This document shows positions 1 to 7,768 of a stretch of 64,000 bases of DNA, one piece after another. Position 1 is the stretch's first letter. Each line of letters opens with the position of its first letter. Under the pieces are notes generated by a model that was not told where the DNA came from, did not search any database, and saw only the letters and a program-made list of their open reading frames with translations. A program made the translations under genes and the position numbers. This stretch comes from Alcaligenaceae bacterium (GTDB lineage: Bacteria; Pseudomonadota; Gammaproteobacteria; Burkholderiales; Burkholderiaceae_B), in the NCBI GenBank assembly GCA_013416455.1, contig JACCES010000014.1:61404-125403 (forward strand), in the 5' to 3' direction.

Positions 1-1888
1 CCATGTTGGGGCCGGTGATCAGCAGCATGCGGCGCGTGGGCTCCAGGGTGCAATCGTTGGGAGTGAAGCGCTCTATGCTGCGTTCCACCACGGGATGGCG
101 GCCGCCTTCGATCATGATTTCGGGTGCGTCGGTGAGTTCCGGCGCTACCCAGTCATTGTCGCGCGCGTGCACGGCCAGCGCGGCCAGGGCATCGACCCGG
201 GCCAGCGCGGCAGCGCAGCCGCCCAGCGCGGCGGCATGCGTGAACAGGGTGTCGAGCAGCTGCTCGAAAAGCCATTTCTCGCGCGCCAGACTGCGTTCCT
301 GGGCCGACAGCACCTTGTCTTCCCATTCCTTGAGTTCGGGCGTGATATAGCGTTCCGAATTCTTGAGCGTCTGCCGGCGCCGGTAATCATCGGGCACCTT
401 GTCGGCTTGGCCGCGCGACACCTCGATGAAGAAACCGTGGACCCGGTTGTATTCCACACGCAGATTGGGGATGCCGCTGCGCTCGCGCTCGCGCGCTTCG
501 AGTTCCATGAGGAATTCACCGCTGTCGGTCGCCAGACGGCGCAGCTCATCCAGCTCGGCGTCATAGCCGGTGGCCAGCACGCCGCCGTCGCGGATCTGCA
601 GAGCGGGTTCCTCGGCAATCGCGCGGCTCAGAAGCTCCGCCGCCGCGGGATCGAGTTCGATTTTCCGGCACAGGGACCGCAGGGCGGGGCCCTCGGGGTA
701 GCGTTTCGCAAGAAAGCGGACGAACCCGGGCAATTGCCCCAGACAGTCGCGCAGACTGGCCAGTTCGCGCGGCCTGACAGAACGTAGCGATATCCGCGTC
801 GCGATGCGCTCCAGGTCGGGCATGCGTTTCAGGCCCTTGCGCAGCGTGTCCAGGGGCTCTTCCGCTTCCAGCCCTTCGCCGGGCGGCGGCGAAAGCAGCG
901 TGGCGATCACTCTCTGGCGCATCAGCACCGCCTGGTTGTCGCGCAGGGGCTCATGCAGCCAGCGCCGCAGCAGCCGGCTGCCCATGGGCGTGGCGCAATG
1001 ATCCAGCACCGAGAACAGCGTCGGGCCGGCTTCGCCGCTGATCGTGTCGGTCAGTTCCAGATTGCGGCGGGTGGCGGGATCCAGCACAACATATTCGCCG
1101 GAATGATCGACCTGGATGCCGTGGATATGTTCCAGCGTCTGGCTCTGCGTGCGGCTGACGTAGCGCAGCAGGGCGCCCGCGGCGCATGTCGCGACAGGGA
1201 CGTCGTCCAGGCCCAGGCCCTGCAGCGTATCGACCTTGAAATGGGTTTCGAGCACGTGCCGGGCGCCGTCCGTCTCGAAGTGCCAGTCGGGGATGCGGCT
1301 GACGGCGGCACTGGTGGCCACCATTTCCCGCGCGCTTTCCGCGCACACCAGCTCGGCCGGATCGATGCGGTGCAGCTCCGTTTCCAGCATGTCCGGGGCG
1401 CACTCGGTGACACGGAATTCGCCGTTCGCGACGTTCATCCATGCCAGCCCGCAGCGTTCGCCGCGCCCCTTGCGCTGCGTCCAGACGGCGGCGATCATGC
1501 GGTCGGCCTTGCTGGGCAACAGCGCATCGTCCGTCAGGGTGCCGGGCGTGACGATGCGCACGATCCTGCGCTCCACCGGCCCCTTGCTGGCGGCGGGGTC
1601 GCCCACCTGTTCACAGATGGCGACGGACTCGCCCAGCGCCACCAGGCGCGCCAGATAGCCCTCCACGGAATGGAAGGGAACCCCCGCCATGGGAACCGGC
1701 ACACCATTGGACATGCCCCGCTTGGCCAGGGTGAGGTTCAGCAGCCGCGCCCCCCGCTCGGCGTCTTCATAGAAAAGCTCATAGAAGTCGCCCATGCGGT
1801 AAAGCAGCAAATGCTCGCCGGCCTCTGCCTTGAGGCGGAGATATTGCTGCATCATGGGGGTGTGCGAAGATAAATCAATTTTACTCAT
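1..1888 (-). CDS. mutS: DNA mismatch repair ATPase MutS (3' end outside window)
   Basis: MutS recognises base mismatches and small loops and, with MutL, starts strand-specific repair. The start at 1888 gives [16 protein letters not shown], matching the conserved N-terminus of proteobacterial MutS. The mismatch-binding F-Y-E motif is at residues 35-37, inside GDFYELF. The connector, lever and clamp regions follow, and the reading frame leaves the window just as the Walker A region begins (LLITGPNM). About 629 codons are present of a usual 850-880. No frameshift is visible in the part seen. The gene upstream on the same strand is the ICE integrase, whose stop codon lies only 5 bp before this start, so no native mutS promoter remains. 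The first few codons may come from the element's attachment site. Confidence 0.97.
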   Translation of the reverse strand, partial: MSKIDLSSHTPMMQQYLRLKAEAGEHLLLYRMGDFYELFYEDAERGARLLNLTLAKRGMSNGVPVPMAGVPFHSVEGYLARLVALGESVAICEQVGDPAASKGPVERRIVRIVTPGTLTDDALLPSKADRMIAAVWTQRKGRGERCGLAWMNVANGEFRVTECAPDMLETELHRIDPAELVCAESAREMVATSAAVSRIPDWHFETDGARHVLETHFKVDTLQGLGLDDVPVATCAAGALLRYVSRTQSQTLEHIHGIQVDHSGEYVVLDPATRRNLELTDTISGEAGPTLFSVLDHCATPMGSRLLRRWLHEPLRDNQAVLMRQRVIATLLSPPPGEGLEAEEPLDTLRKGLKRMPDLERIATRISLRSVRPRELASLRDCLGQLPGFVRFLAKRYPEGPALRSLCRKIELDPAAAELLSRAIAEEPALQIRDGGVLATGYDAELDELRRLATDSGEFLMELEARERERSGIPNLRVEYNRVHGFFIEVSRGQADKVPDDYRRRQTLKNSERYITPELKEWEDKVLSAQERSLAREKWLFEQLLDTLFTHAAALGGCAAALARVDALAALAVHARDNDWVAPELTDAPEIMIEGGRHPVVERSIERFTPNDCTLEPTRRMLLITGPNM

Positions 1889-1893
1889 ATAAA

Positions 1894-3159
1894 TCAAATG
1901 GTTAATAATTCTTCGCGAGTTTCTTGGGACAAATTTGGGACAATTTGACGCATGTTTTGCATGCTCTCCCAGATGCGTTCCAGCTCGCTGGGAGACTCTG
2001 AATCTATCCAGCGGGCGTACACTTGCACGAGCATGGAGTAATCGTTATGGCCCATCTGATTGGCGATAAAGGCCAGATTGCCGCGAGCCGTCAGGTTCCA
2101 GCATGCATAAGTGTGTCGTGTCTGATAGGGCGGGCGCGGGCGGATTTCTGCGCGTCGAATCAGATTGCTCCATTTGGTGTTCCAGGCGCTGGGAACAAAG
2201 AACTCGTTGACTTCCTTTCTGCGAGCCTGTGTCTTGGGTGATAGAAGAACGCGCACACGGTCGGTGCGTGATTCGTGGCGGTTCAGCCAGACTTGCAGAT
2301 CAGCGGGCTTACGCTGTTCTGCCGCTTTTATCAGCACCTTTAGGGCTTCGCGAGCGGGGGGGAACAGCAAGACGGTGCGTTCCTTGTTTGTCTTGGGCAC
2401 CTTGAATGTCAGGGACTGGGTTATGGATCGGCGGACGGTAATTTTGCTTAGATCGGCGGCAACGTCTTCCAAGGCCAATGCCAGTAACTCACCGGGGCGG
2501 AGTCCCGTATAGACCGCCAACGTGACTGCCGCCCGATCAATCGGGTGTAGGCAGCCTTTATCAATGAGCAATTGGAACTCTTCGAAGCTCAGCGGATCTG
2601 GATCCTTGTGGCTTTTCGTGAAGCGGGTGCAGTGCTTGGCCAGCTCTTTGCAGTATCCGTTGTCTTCGCACCAATACAGAAAGCCTGAGAAGGTTGCCAG
2701 ATAGTGATTGACGGTAGAAACCGCACGGGTGGCGATCAGATCGACTCGCAATTGCTGTATGTCGGCGGGTTTGAGGGCGTCGATCTGGCGGTTGCGGCCG
2801 ATCGTTTCCAGGCAGACGTTTAGGGCGTTCTCGTACCGTGTCTGTGTTTCCGGTGTGATATCCACTGCCTTGAGTGGCTTGTAAATGTCGCACAGGTCGT
2901 CCAGGCGCTTGCTGGTTTGGGCGGTGCTCTCCGCTGGGCGCGAGTGCGGAAACATTTCCGCTTCGTTGTAGGTGCCAGTGCGCAACGCGTACAGGGCAGC
3001 GCTGCGCAGGCGCGACGCGTGCTTGAGATTCGCTTTGGTGGGGTCGAGGCCCAGCGTGTGTCTATGACGCACACCTTGATGCATGAAATCCACACGAATT
3101 GATTTTCCGTGTATCCAGATGCCGGGGAAGCCGGTCTTGGCCACTCCTTCAACTGCCAT
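1894..3159 (-). CDS. int: Tyrosine recombinase (ICE integrase)
   Basis: Site-specific recombinase that would integrate and excise the ICE, 421 residues. The N-terminal stretch (about residues 10-65, [13 protein letters not shown] onward) resembles the DUF3596 Arm-type DNA-binding domain. A SAM-like core-binding region follows, then the catalytic domain: R221 in TGLRPGEL, R348 in YQTRHTYA, H371 in QMGHND and nucleophile Y381 in VYARWI. The usual His of HxxR is Tyr here, a variant I recall from other phage and ICE integrases. The start at 3159 has an AGGAG box just upstream and overlaps the TGA of the HTH gene, so translation is probably coupled. The 3' end abuts mutS, placing the attachment site at about 1860-1895. 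Confidence 0.95.
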   Translation of the reverse strand: MAVEGVAKTGFPGIWIHGKSIRVDFMHQGVRHRHTLGLDPTKANLKHASRLRSAALYALRTGTYNEAEMFPHSRPAESTAQTSKRLDDLCDIYKPLKAVDITPETQTRYENALNVCLETIGRNRQIDALKPADIQQLRVDLIATRAVSTVNHYLATFSGFLYWCEDNGYCKELAKHCTRFTKSHKDPDPLSFEEFQLLIDKGCLHPIDRAAVTLAVYTGLRPGELLALALEDVAADLSKITVRRSITQSLTFKVPKTNKERTVLLFPPAREALKVLIKAAEQRKPADLQVWLNRHESRTDRVRVLLSPKTQARRKEVNEFFVPSAWNTKWSNLIRRAEIRPRPPYQTRHTYACWNLTARGNLAFIANQMGHNDYSMLVQVYARWIDSESPSELERIWESMQNMRQIVPNLSQETREELLTI

Positions 3160-3398
3160 CACGCTGCTCCTGTTGATTGATCCGGTGTGGGTTTGCTGTC
3201 CAAAGGCCATTGCCGGGTCTTGAGCATGAAAAGCTCAAACAGTCCTGGTGGCATGGCACGTTCACCCGATTCCCACTGTTGCCATGCGCGCATGGATGCG
3301 CTGACGGTTTTCGCTGCCTCCGTCTGAGTCAGGTTGGCTGTCTGGCGTGCTTGACGGACCGTTTCAGGACTTGGGTTGTGCGGCTTGGAGTCAGTCAT
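3159..3398 (-). CDS. Small helix-turn-helix (XRE/Cro-like) regulator
   Basis: A 79-residue protein starting MTDSKPHNPSPETV. Residues about 10-60 form a Cro/C1-type helix-turn-helix (VRQARQTANLTQTEAAKTVSA, then WQQWESGERAMP). This is typical of compact regulators next to integrases. Its TGA overlaps the integrase ATG, so it is the first gene of a two-gene unit and probably controls integrase expression. A perfect 7-1-7 palindrome at 3463-3477 lies about 65 bp upstream and is the best candidate operator. An in-frame Met 7 codons earlier is possible but lacks a better ribosome site. The DNA-binding role is inferred from the fold; the regulatory target is inferred from position. Confidence 0.75.
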   Translation of the reverse strand: MTDSKPHNPSPETVRQARQTANLTQTEAAKTVSASMRAWQQWESGERAMPPGLFELFMLKTRQWPLDSKPTPDQSTGAA

Positions 3399-3462
3399 GG
3401 CCCTATAAGTATTGCCCAAGCACGATAGGCTTGATGGCGGATCAATAATGAGCTAATACAAT

Positions 3463-3477
3463 ACACTCATTGAGTGT
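3463..3477. promoter_or_regulatory. Palindromic operator candidate upstream of HTH-int unit
   Basis: ACACTCA-T-TGAGTGT is a perfect 7-1-7 inverted repeat in the A/T-rich gap between the excisionase-like gene and the HTH-integrase pair. A single-base loop cannot form a good RNA hairpin, so a dimeric repressor site is more likely than a terminator, although a short T-run follows on the plus strand. Confidence 0.45.
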
Positions 3478-3514
3478 TTTTTGCAATGTCCCTTTGGAGT
3501 TGTTCAGGGATGCG

Positions 3515-3718
3515 CTATAGGCTGAGCGTCAGGGCTTGGCTCTCCACCCAGCGTTCAAATTCATCCATGTTCACAAAGATGCGGCCATCGGGTGCCTTGC
3601 GCCAGATGCGTCCCTCTACCCATATGCCACCTTTGATTTTGTGTCGAACTGCGTTCTCGCTGTAGCCGGTGACTTCGGCAAAGCGTTTTATCAGCATCCA
3701 TCGGTTTGGATTGCTCAT
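3515..3718 (-). CDS. xis: Excisionase-like winged-helix protein
   Basis: A 67-residue protein: MSNPNRWMLIKRFAEVTGYS, then ENAVRHKIKGGIWVEG and IWRKAPDGRIFVNMDEFERW. This pattern (MLIKxFAEVTGYSExAVRxKI, then WVEGxxWRKAPDGR) is characteristic of small phage and ICE excisionases with a MerR-like wing. An AGGAG box lies 7 bp before the ATG at 3718. It would act with the integrase as a recombination directionality factor that favours excision. It is encoded just upstream of the HTH-integrase pair on the same strand, as usual for such control modules. Confidence 0.75.
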   Translation of the reverse strand: MSNPNRWMLIKRFAEVTGYSENAVRHKIKGGIWVEGRIWRKAPDGRIFVNMDEFERWVESQALTLSL

Positions 3719-4085
3719 GACGTTCTCCTGGTGGGGCGGTACCGTTAGGCAACCGACATGAGATGGAGAAATTGTTGCCGATGCTTATGATTTAGAAAAC
3801 TCGTGTGGGCGTAGCGGGGCGCAGGTGAGCGTGGGATGGCCTCGGTGCATGCTGTCTCACCGACAGGCCAATGGGGTAGGGTGTCCCCGAGCGGTGTCGT
3901 CAGGTTCGCGGGCTGCGCCCCGTGCTTCATGTTGAATCAGGGCCGGTCGGCGTTGACCTCTGACGCTTCGGCCCGCCTGGTTGAGTCGGCCTGCGCGCTA
4001 CGCTTGCCAACCTCAACAGGCTTGTTTGCTGGCGGAGAAAGGCGGTCTTGCGGTTCCCTTCACCGTATCACGACGTGCCCGCCAT
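3719..4085. other. Intergenic stretch, no recognised gene
   Basis: Short open frames exist on both strands (for example 3745-3930 minus), but none has recognisable domains or a convincing ribosome site. The right edge joins the broken ATPase stub at about 4086-4105, so this stretch probably holds the left junction of the deletion that removed most of that gene. Confidence 0.4.
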
Positions 4086-4166
4086 TCATGGCTGCGCGTG
4101 CGGGAAAGCAATCAGCAGCAACAGGCCGGTGACGCCGGCTATGTGGGAATTTTTAAGGTTTTTCAT
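4086..4166 (-). pseudogene. 5' stub of a P-type metal ATPase gene
   Basis: Read on the minus strand from ATG 4166, this encodes MKNLKNSHIAGVTGLLLLIA and then a few unrelated codons and a stop. The start matches the complete ATPase at 17037-18944 (MKQINNSHIAGVTGLLLFIA) almost residue for residue. Homology ends at about 4105. It lies downstream of an HMA gene exactly as the intact ATPase does in the second copy. It is therefore the remaining 5' end of a duplicated metal-export operon whose ATPase was deleted. Confidence 0.8.
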
Positions 4167-4198
4167 GTCATGTTCCAGTGCATCCAGCTAGGTGACCC

Positions 4199-4227
4199 GA
4201 TATTGGCCGCTCGCGACGGCCAATATC
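4199..4227 (-). other. Intercistronic hairpin between HMA gene and ATPase stub
   Basis: GATATTGGCCG and CGGCCAATATC form a perfect 11-bp stem around a 7-nt loop. A hairpin with partly different sequence occupies the same place in the second copy (18980-19001), including a T-A to C-G pair change, so RNA structure rather than sequence seems to be conserved. It is not followed by a T-run and is more likely an mRNA processing or stability element than a terminator. Confidence 0.6.
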
Positions 4228-4259
4228 AACGGGTCGTTAAAGGCGACTGATATGGCTGG

Positions 4260-4493
4260 TTAAGCGACTTTCTTTGAAAGCACTGGATAACCCAGTTTCA
4301 CGATGACCTCTTGCACTGCGTCGGCCGTGGTTTTGTCTTCATCGAACTCGACCCGGACACGCCCCGAGTTGAACATCACTTTCACTTCTTGCACGCCATC
4401 GATTCTGCCCACCGTATTTTCGATCTTCTTCACGCAGGACGGACAGGTGAAGGGCTCCATGGTGAAAACGGCTTTTGTCATTTGCGTTGTCAT
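4260..4493 (-). CDS. HMA-domain metallochaperone (copy 1)
   Basis: A 77-residue protein consisting of one heavy-metal-associated domain of the MerP/CopZ fold. The metal site is FTCPSCVKKIE near residues 14-24 (CxxC written C-P-S-C). Typical beta-strand patterns follow (VQEVKVMFNSGRVRVEF). It is cytosolic, with no signal peptide. The start at 4493 has AAGGAG 8 bp upstream. It is about 75 percent identical to the 73-residue protein at 19019-19240, which precedes an intact metal ATPase that has no HMA domain of its own. It was therefore probably the metal donor for the lost ATPase of this copy. The metal is not determinable from sequence. Confidence 0.9.
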   Translation of the reverse strand: MTTQMTKAVFTMEPFTCPSCVKKIENTVGRIDGVQEVKVMFNSGRVRVEFDEDKTTADAVQEVIVKLGYPVLSKKVA

Positions 4494-4526
4494 TTTTTTA
4501 CTCCTTAACGTTTGTTGATGGTTCCA

Positions 4527-4568
4527 TCGTAAGACGCAAGGCAGCTCTCAACCATTGACGGGTGACAA
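4527..4568 (-). promoter_or_regulatory. Class II Crp/Fnr-type promoter of HMA copy 1
   Basis: On the minus strand TTGTC-N4-GTCAA (4555-4568) resembles an Fnr-family box. A -10-like TTACGA occupies 4527-4532, leaving 22 bp between them, which centres the box near -41.5. The identical box, hexamer and spacing occur at 19274-19315 in the second copy. The responsible factor is inferred to be the Crp/Fnr protein at 16209-16919. Confidence 0.6.
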
Positions 4569-4669
4569 GTTTCAAGAGAGATTCAGTTAGAAAGTGATGC
4601 GGCTCCTTCTCATTGATGATTCTGATAATGCGCTTGGGGCGAAATATTAAAAGCGGCTCAGTCTGAAAA

Positions 4670-4711
4670 GTGACAGCCGTCAATTTTTTTATTGCTACGT
4701 CGATATAGCAT
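4670..4711 (+). promoter_or_regulatory. Class II Crp/Fnr-type promoter of exported protein copy 1
   Basis: GTGAC-N4-GTCAA at 4670-4683 is followed after 22 bp by TAGCAT at 4706-4711, so the box would centre near -41.5. The second copy has the same half-sites, spacing and -10 hexamer at 19429-19470. Together with 4527-4568 it forms a divergent control region. Confidence 0.6.
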
Positions 4712-4784
4712 TGTTCCGGTCGACCGGATGCCTTGTCTTGAAGGGCATAGGCTCCGACGTCACTTACTGAAACTGGAGTTAATT

Positions 4785-5279
4785 ATGAAATTACCCGCAC
4801 GCTTCATACTTTCCGCCTTGTTGGCGCTTCCCCTCGGCACCATGGCCGGCACAGCCATGGCGTCAGACGCCGCACATAATCATGGCCACGAAGTGCATGG
4901 CACGATGGAACTAAATCAGGGACAGAAATGGGAAACGGATGCTGCGCTACGCCAAGGCATGGGCACTCTGCATCAGATCGTATCCACAGGCTTGGAGAGT
5001 GCCCATGCGAATGCATTAAAGGCAGACGATTATAAAAAAATGTCTGGGGAAATCATGACCCAATTCACCTACATCGTCGAGAACTGTGATCTGGAGCCTG
5101 AAGCCGACGCTCAGCTTCACATTCTGCTTGGAAACATTGTCCAAGGTGTCGAAACCATTGAAGGAAAAGTGTCTGGTGAGCAGCCGGAAGACGGGTTAAT
5201 AAAAATGGCTCAGGCGCTCAACAGTTATGGGTCGCATTTTGATCACCCGAACTGGAAGGGCTTTAATATTTCCCACTGA
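4785..5279 (+). CDS. Exported helical protein with His-rich N-terminus (copy 1)
   Basis: 164 residues starting MKLPARFILSALLALPLG, a clear signal peptide ending near AMA-SDA, so periplasmic. The mature start is His-rich (HNHGHEVHG), suggesting metal contact. The rest is amphipathic helix without CxxCH, reminiscent of four-helix cytochrome b562-like bundles, though I cannot assign a family firmly. The start at 4785 has GGAG upstream; longer in-frame starts would bury the signal peptide. It is about 80 percent identical to the protein at 19544-20038. In both copies it is divergent from an HMA gene and shares a Crp/Fnr-type control region, so it probably acts with the metal exporter in the periplasm. 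Confidence 0.8.
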   Translation: MKLPARFILSALLALPLGTMAGTAMASDAAHNHGHEVHGTMELNQGQKWETDAALRQGMGTLHQIVSTGLESAHANALKADDYKKMSGEIMTQFTYIVENCDLEPEADAQLHILLGNIVQGVETIEGKVSGEQPEDGLIKMAQALNSYGSHFDHPNWKGFNISH

Positions 5280-5303
5280 GCACGTATAACCTTACGTTAG
5301 ATA

Positions 5304-5342
5304 GACGCCCCGGCTCATTTGAATGATCAAAGTCGGGGTGTC
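5304..5342. terminator. Hairpin terminator between exported protein and fluC
   Basis: GACGCCCCGGCT pairs with AGTCGGGGTGTC (G-T pairs allowed) between two convergent genes. A similar ACACCCCG/CGGGGTGT hairpin follows the second copy at 20060-20096. No long T-run is present, so termination strength is uncertain. Confidence 0.6.
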
Positions 5343-5359
5343 TTCACGTTTAACCGACC

Positions 5360-5743
5360 CTATCCACGCTGGATGAGCATCATCGTACCGACACCCGCTA
5401 TCGTCATGAGCAAAGAGCCTCCGACGTGTGCCGAGATGGTCATCGTTGCGACCGCCAACCGCCCTTGCAGCAGTAGGGTGGTGACCTCAGCAGAGAACGC
5501 GGAGAACGTTGTCAATCCGCCGAGAAAACCCGTGACTATGAGCAGGCGCCATTCGGCCGCCAATTCCGGAACGGACGTGAAGAGGACAAGCGCAATGCCC
5601 GCCAGATAGCCACCAATGAGATTGGCCGCCAATGTACCGAGCGGCATCATTGGCAGCAACGAATTCAGCGACAGGCCTAAAAGCCAGCGCAGCACAGCGC
5701 CTGTGGATGCTCCGAGGCAGATGGCAATAACAGAAGTGAGCAT
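5360..5743 (-). CDS. crcB: Fluoride ion channel FluC/CrcB
   Basis: 127 residues with four predicted membrane helices, the normal size for this family. It contains the diagnostic [15 protein letters not shown] (about residues 72-86, usually GFxGGLTTFSTF) and an N-terminal [12 protein letters not shown] segment. FluC dimers let fluoride leave the cytoplasm and protect the cell from it. The start at 5743 opens directly into the first helix. It is convergent with the exported protein gene. I looked for a fluoride riboswitch upstream (5744-5930) and found no convincing match, although G/C-rich inverted repeats are present there. Confidence 0.93.
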   Translation of the reverse strand: MLTSVIAICLGASTGAVLRWLLGLSLNSLLPMMPLGTLAANLIGGYLAGIALVLFTSVPELAAEWRLLIVTGFLGGLTTFSAFSAEVTTLLLQGRLAVATMTISAHVGGSLLMTIAGVGTMMLIQRG

Positions 5744-5887
5744 CGCAACCGGCCTTAGGTGGAGCTGCTATTAGCAACTGAAAGGGGACTCTTGTTGTCG
5801 CATGCTGTCTCGCTACGGTGGGCGCGTGCCTCGCCGCGCCAAGTTGGGCGGCGTGCCAAGTGAAGTGCCGCGGATCGCCCGGCTGTT

Positions 5888-5942
5888 TTGATATTTTTTT
5901 GATAAATCATTGATAAATACTTGTTGGTGGCCCTCCTATGCT
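5888..5942 (+). promoter_or_regulatory. Response-regulator box array and promoter (P1)
   Basis: TTGAT begins at 5888, 5899 and 5910 and TTGTT at 5921, an exact 11-bp period. A -10-like TATGCT lies at 5937-5942, 16 bp from the start of the last unit. Eleven-base tandem units are the known binding pattern of OmpR/PhoB-type regulators. The array precedes the unit containing the regulator gene itself. An array with the same number, spacing and final TTGT is at 10924-10978. Confidence 0.7.
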
Positions 5943-5974
5943 ACTGCAATTCATAACGCAGTTCGTAAGATGCC

Positions 5975-6925
5975 ATGAGCTTGCAATGCTACTCTGCTGG
6001 GCTATCCGCGGTGAAGCGGGGGGGACGTTCGCCCACCGCCGAAACAAGGCCGGACGGGCGAGTGGAAGTGTCTGTGGTTCTCCCGATGCTCAACGAAGAA
6101 GAAGTCGTTCTACGAACGTATCGGCGGCTAAAGGCAGTTGTAGAGCAGCTCGATGTGAGCTATGAGCTACTGTTCGTAGATGACGGAAGCAGCGACAGCA
6201 CTGCAGATACCATACTGGAGATTTCCCTAAACGATGAGTCCGTCACGGGCGTGTTCCTTTCTGGCCATTTCGGCAAAGAAGCGGCTTTACGCGCCGGGCT
6301 GAAGTACGCAGCTGGGCGAGCGATCGTCACCATGGACGGTGACCTGCAAGATCCGCCGGAGCGAATTCCCGAGATGATCCGTGCCTGGCGTGCGGGGGCG
6401 GACGTGGTCCGTATGCGTCGACAGTCGTCCACGCCTGATCGCCACTTAGACTTCATGTTGTACGGCCCAAGGGCAGCCACCGTGCTAAGCCTGGTGGTAA
6501 ATCGTCAGCGCTACATGAAGGACGTCATCGCATGGGCCGGTCTTAGGGAGACTGTTATCACGTACGAGCGTCGGCCACGAGCTGCGGGCCGATCCAAGTG
6601 GAGCGTCGCACAGCTCCTTGGATTCTCCCGTGACGGTACGAAGACGCTTTCCAATGTGTGCGCGCGGATCTTAATGCTAATGGGTTTTCTGGGTTTCTTT
6701 GCAGGCCTGGCATATGCCTGCTACATCCTGATAGCTCTGACCATTCGGAACGATCCCGCCTCCTTGGATCCCCTGGCGTCAGCCGCCCCGCTGCTCTTGG
6801 GCGGCGGTGTGTTGTACTTTCTTGGCTGGTTAGGCGAGCAGATGGAGCAAATAGCTCCGCCTATGAGGCATCCCAACTTCTCGATCCGAGTATTGGCGCG
6901 TAATGGTCGTATGTCAGCTCCGTGA
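5975..6925 (+). CDS. GT2 glycosyltransferase, DPM1/ArnC-like (internal deletion)
   Basis: 316 residues. The catalytic GT-A domain covers about residues 32-190: SVVLPMLNEEE, LLFVDDGSSDST, FGKEAALRAGL and the metal/nucleotide motif MDGDLQDPPE. Two membrane helices follow near residues 228-290. Enzymes of this class move a sugar from UDP- or GDP-sugar onto undecaprenyl phosphate. Compared with the paralogue at 11447-12490 it lacks about 25 residues between VVRMRR and the RYMK region, where related enzymes have a membrane-interface helix. The GDFRLLSR motif is changed to LDFMLYGP. Activity is therefore doubtful. The start at 5975 has a weak ribosome site. It is the first gene of the unit containing the regulator, kinase and phosphotransferase genes. 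Confidence 0.8.
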   Translation: MSLQCYSAGLSAVKRGGRSPTAETRPDGRVEVSVVLPMLNEEEVVLRTYRRLKAVVEQLDVSYELLFVDDGSSDSTADTILEISLNDESVTGVFLSGHFGKEAALRAGLKYAAGRAIVTMDGDLQDPPERIPEMIRAWRAGADVVRMRRQSSTPDRHLDFMLYGPRAATVLSLVVNRQRYMKDVIAWAGLRETVITYERRPRAAGRSKWSVAQLLGFSRDGTKTLSNVCARILMLMGFLGFFAGLAYACYILIALTIRNDPASLDPLASAAPLLLGGGVLYFLGWLGEQMEQIAPPMRHPNFSIRVLARNGRMSAP

Positions 6926-7060
6926 CGGCCGGCCCTGCTGTACGTGGATGGGCTTCCGCAGCGGTGAGCTGCGGTAAATTGGACGAATGCCCTTCATGAA
7001 GGTTACAGCAAAGAACTATTTTGGCTGCCGACGCGCAGGCAATTGGGAGAACGGTTCGAA

Positions 7061-7768
7061 ATGAATACTAAGCACGCGATACGAATACTTATTGTAGAAG
7101 ATCACGCCGGGCTGGCGACGAACCTCTATGAGTTTTTTTGCGATGATCGTTATATCCTGGACTTTGCTTCCGATGGCTTGACCGCTCTGCATCTGATAGC
7201 CACGGACGACTATGACGTCATCATTCTGGATGTAATGCTTCCGGGCCTTTCTGGCTTTGAAATATGCCGTCGCATCCGACATGATATTCAATCTTCCACG
7301 CCGGTCATCATCATGACCTCAAAGGACCAGTTGCAAGATAAGGAAGAGGGCTTTTCGGTAGGGGCAGACGACTACTTGGTTAAACCGTTCAATCTGCGTG
7401 AGCTCCAGTTGCGAGTGGATGCCCTCTACCGCCGCAAGGCGGGGTTTTCCAGGACGCCCGAGCTTCGTGTGCCTGGCATAAGTTTCGATCCCGGAAATCT
7501 GGTAGTGAGAACAGATGGCGGCGAGCAACTCGAGCTATCTGGAACGGGAGCAAGGATATTTGAGGAGCTCATCAAGGCCTATCCCGATCTGCTTTCATAT
7601 ACACAGATTCAGAATACGGTCTGGGGTGAACGCGAGGTAGATATGAACACTTTGCGAACCCACGTGTACTCGCTCCGGAAACTACTTCAGGATACTTTCC
7701 AGTATCCGATGATAAAAACCATACACGGTCGTGGATATCGGTTGCATCCACCGAGCAAAGTCGTCTGA
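7061..7768 (+). CDS. OmpR/PhoB-family response regulator
   Basis: 235 residues. The receiver domain (about 5-120) has the acidic pair in LIVEDH, the phospho-acceptor Asp in IILDVMLPG, the Thr/Ser in IIMTSKD and the Lys in LVKPFN. The C-terminal winged helix (about 140-232) ends with the typical IKTIHGRGYRLHPP. I chose ATG 7061 over the upstream TTG 7043 because GGGAG precedes it. Its TGA overlaps the kinase ATG. It is the obvious candidate to bind the two 11-bp box arrays at 5888 and 10924, which would make the operon autoregulated and extend control to the GtrA-GT2-ArnT genes. Confidence 0.93.
   Translation: MNTKHAIRILIVEDHAGLATNLYEFFCDDRYILDFASDGLTALHLIATDDYDVIILDVMLPGLSGFEICRRIRHDIQSSTPVIIMTSKDQLQDKEEGFSVGADDYLVKPFNLRELQLRVDALYRRKAGFSRTPELRVPGISFDPGNLVVRTDGGEQLELSGTGARIFEELIKAYPDLLSYTQIQNTVWGEREVDMNTLRTHVYSLRKLLQDTFQYPMIKTIHGRGYRLHPPSKVV

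Noticed and set aside
95..1873. Long plus-strand open frames opposite mutS
   Set aside because: They are high-GC shadows of mutS codons, have no domains and no ribosome sites.
1860..1900. tRNA-gene attachment site for the ICE
   Set aside because: No tRNA sequence is visible; the neighbouring chromosomal gene is mutS.
2561..3152. Overlapping minus-strand frames of 110 codons inside the integrase gene
   Set aside because: Out-of-frame shadows; the integrase frame carries all catalytic motifs without a break.
5744..5930. Fluoride riboswitch upstream of crcB
   Set aside because: GGGCGAT and a GCTAAT element exist on the minus strand, but they are too far apart and the pairing and pseudoknot segments of the crcB motif are not present.
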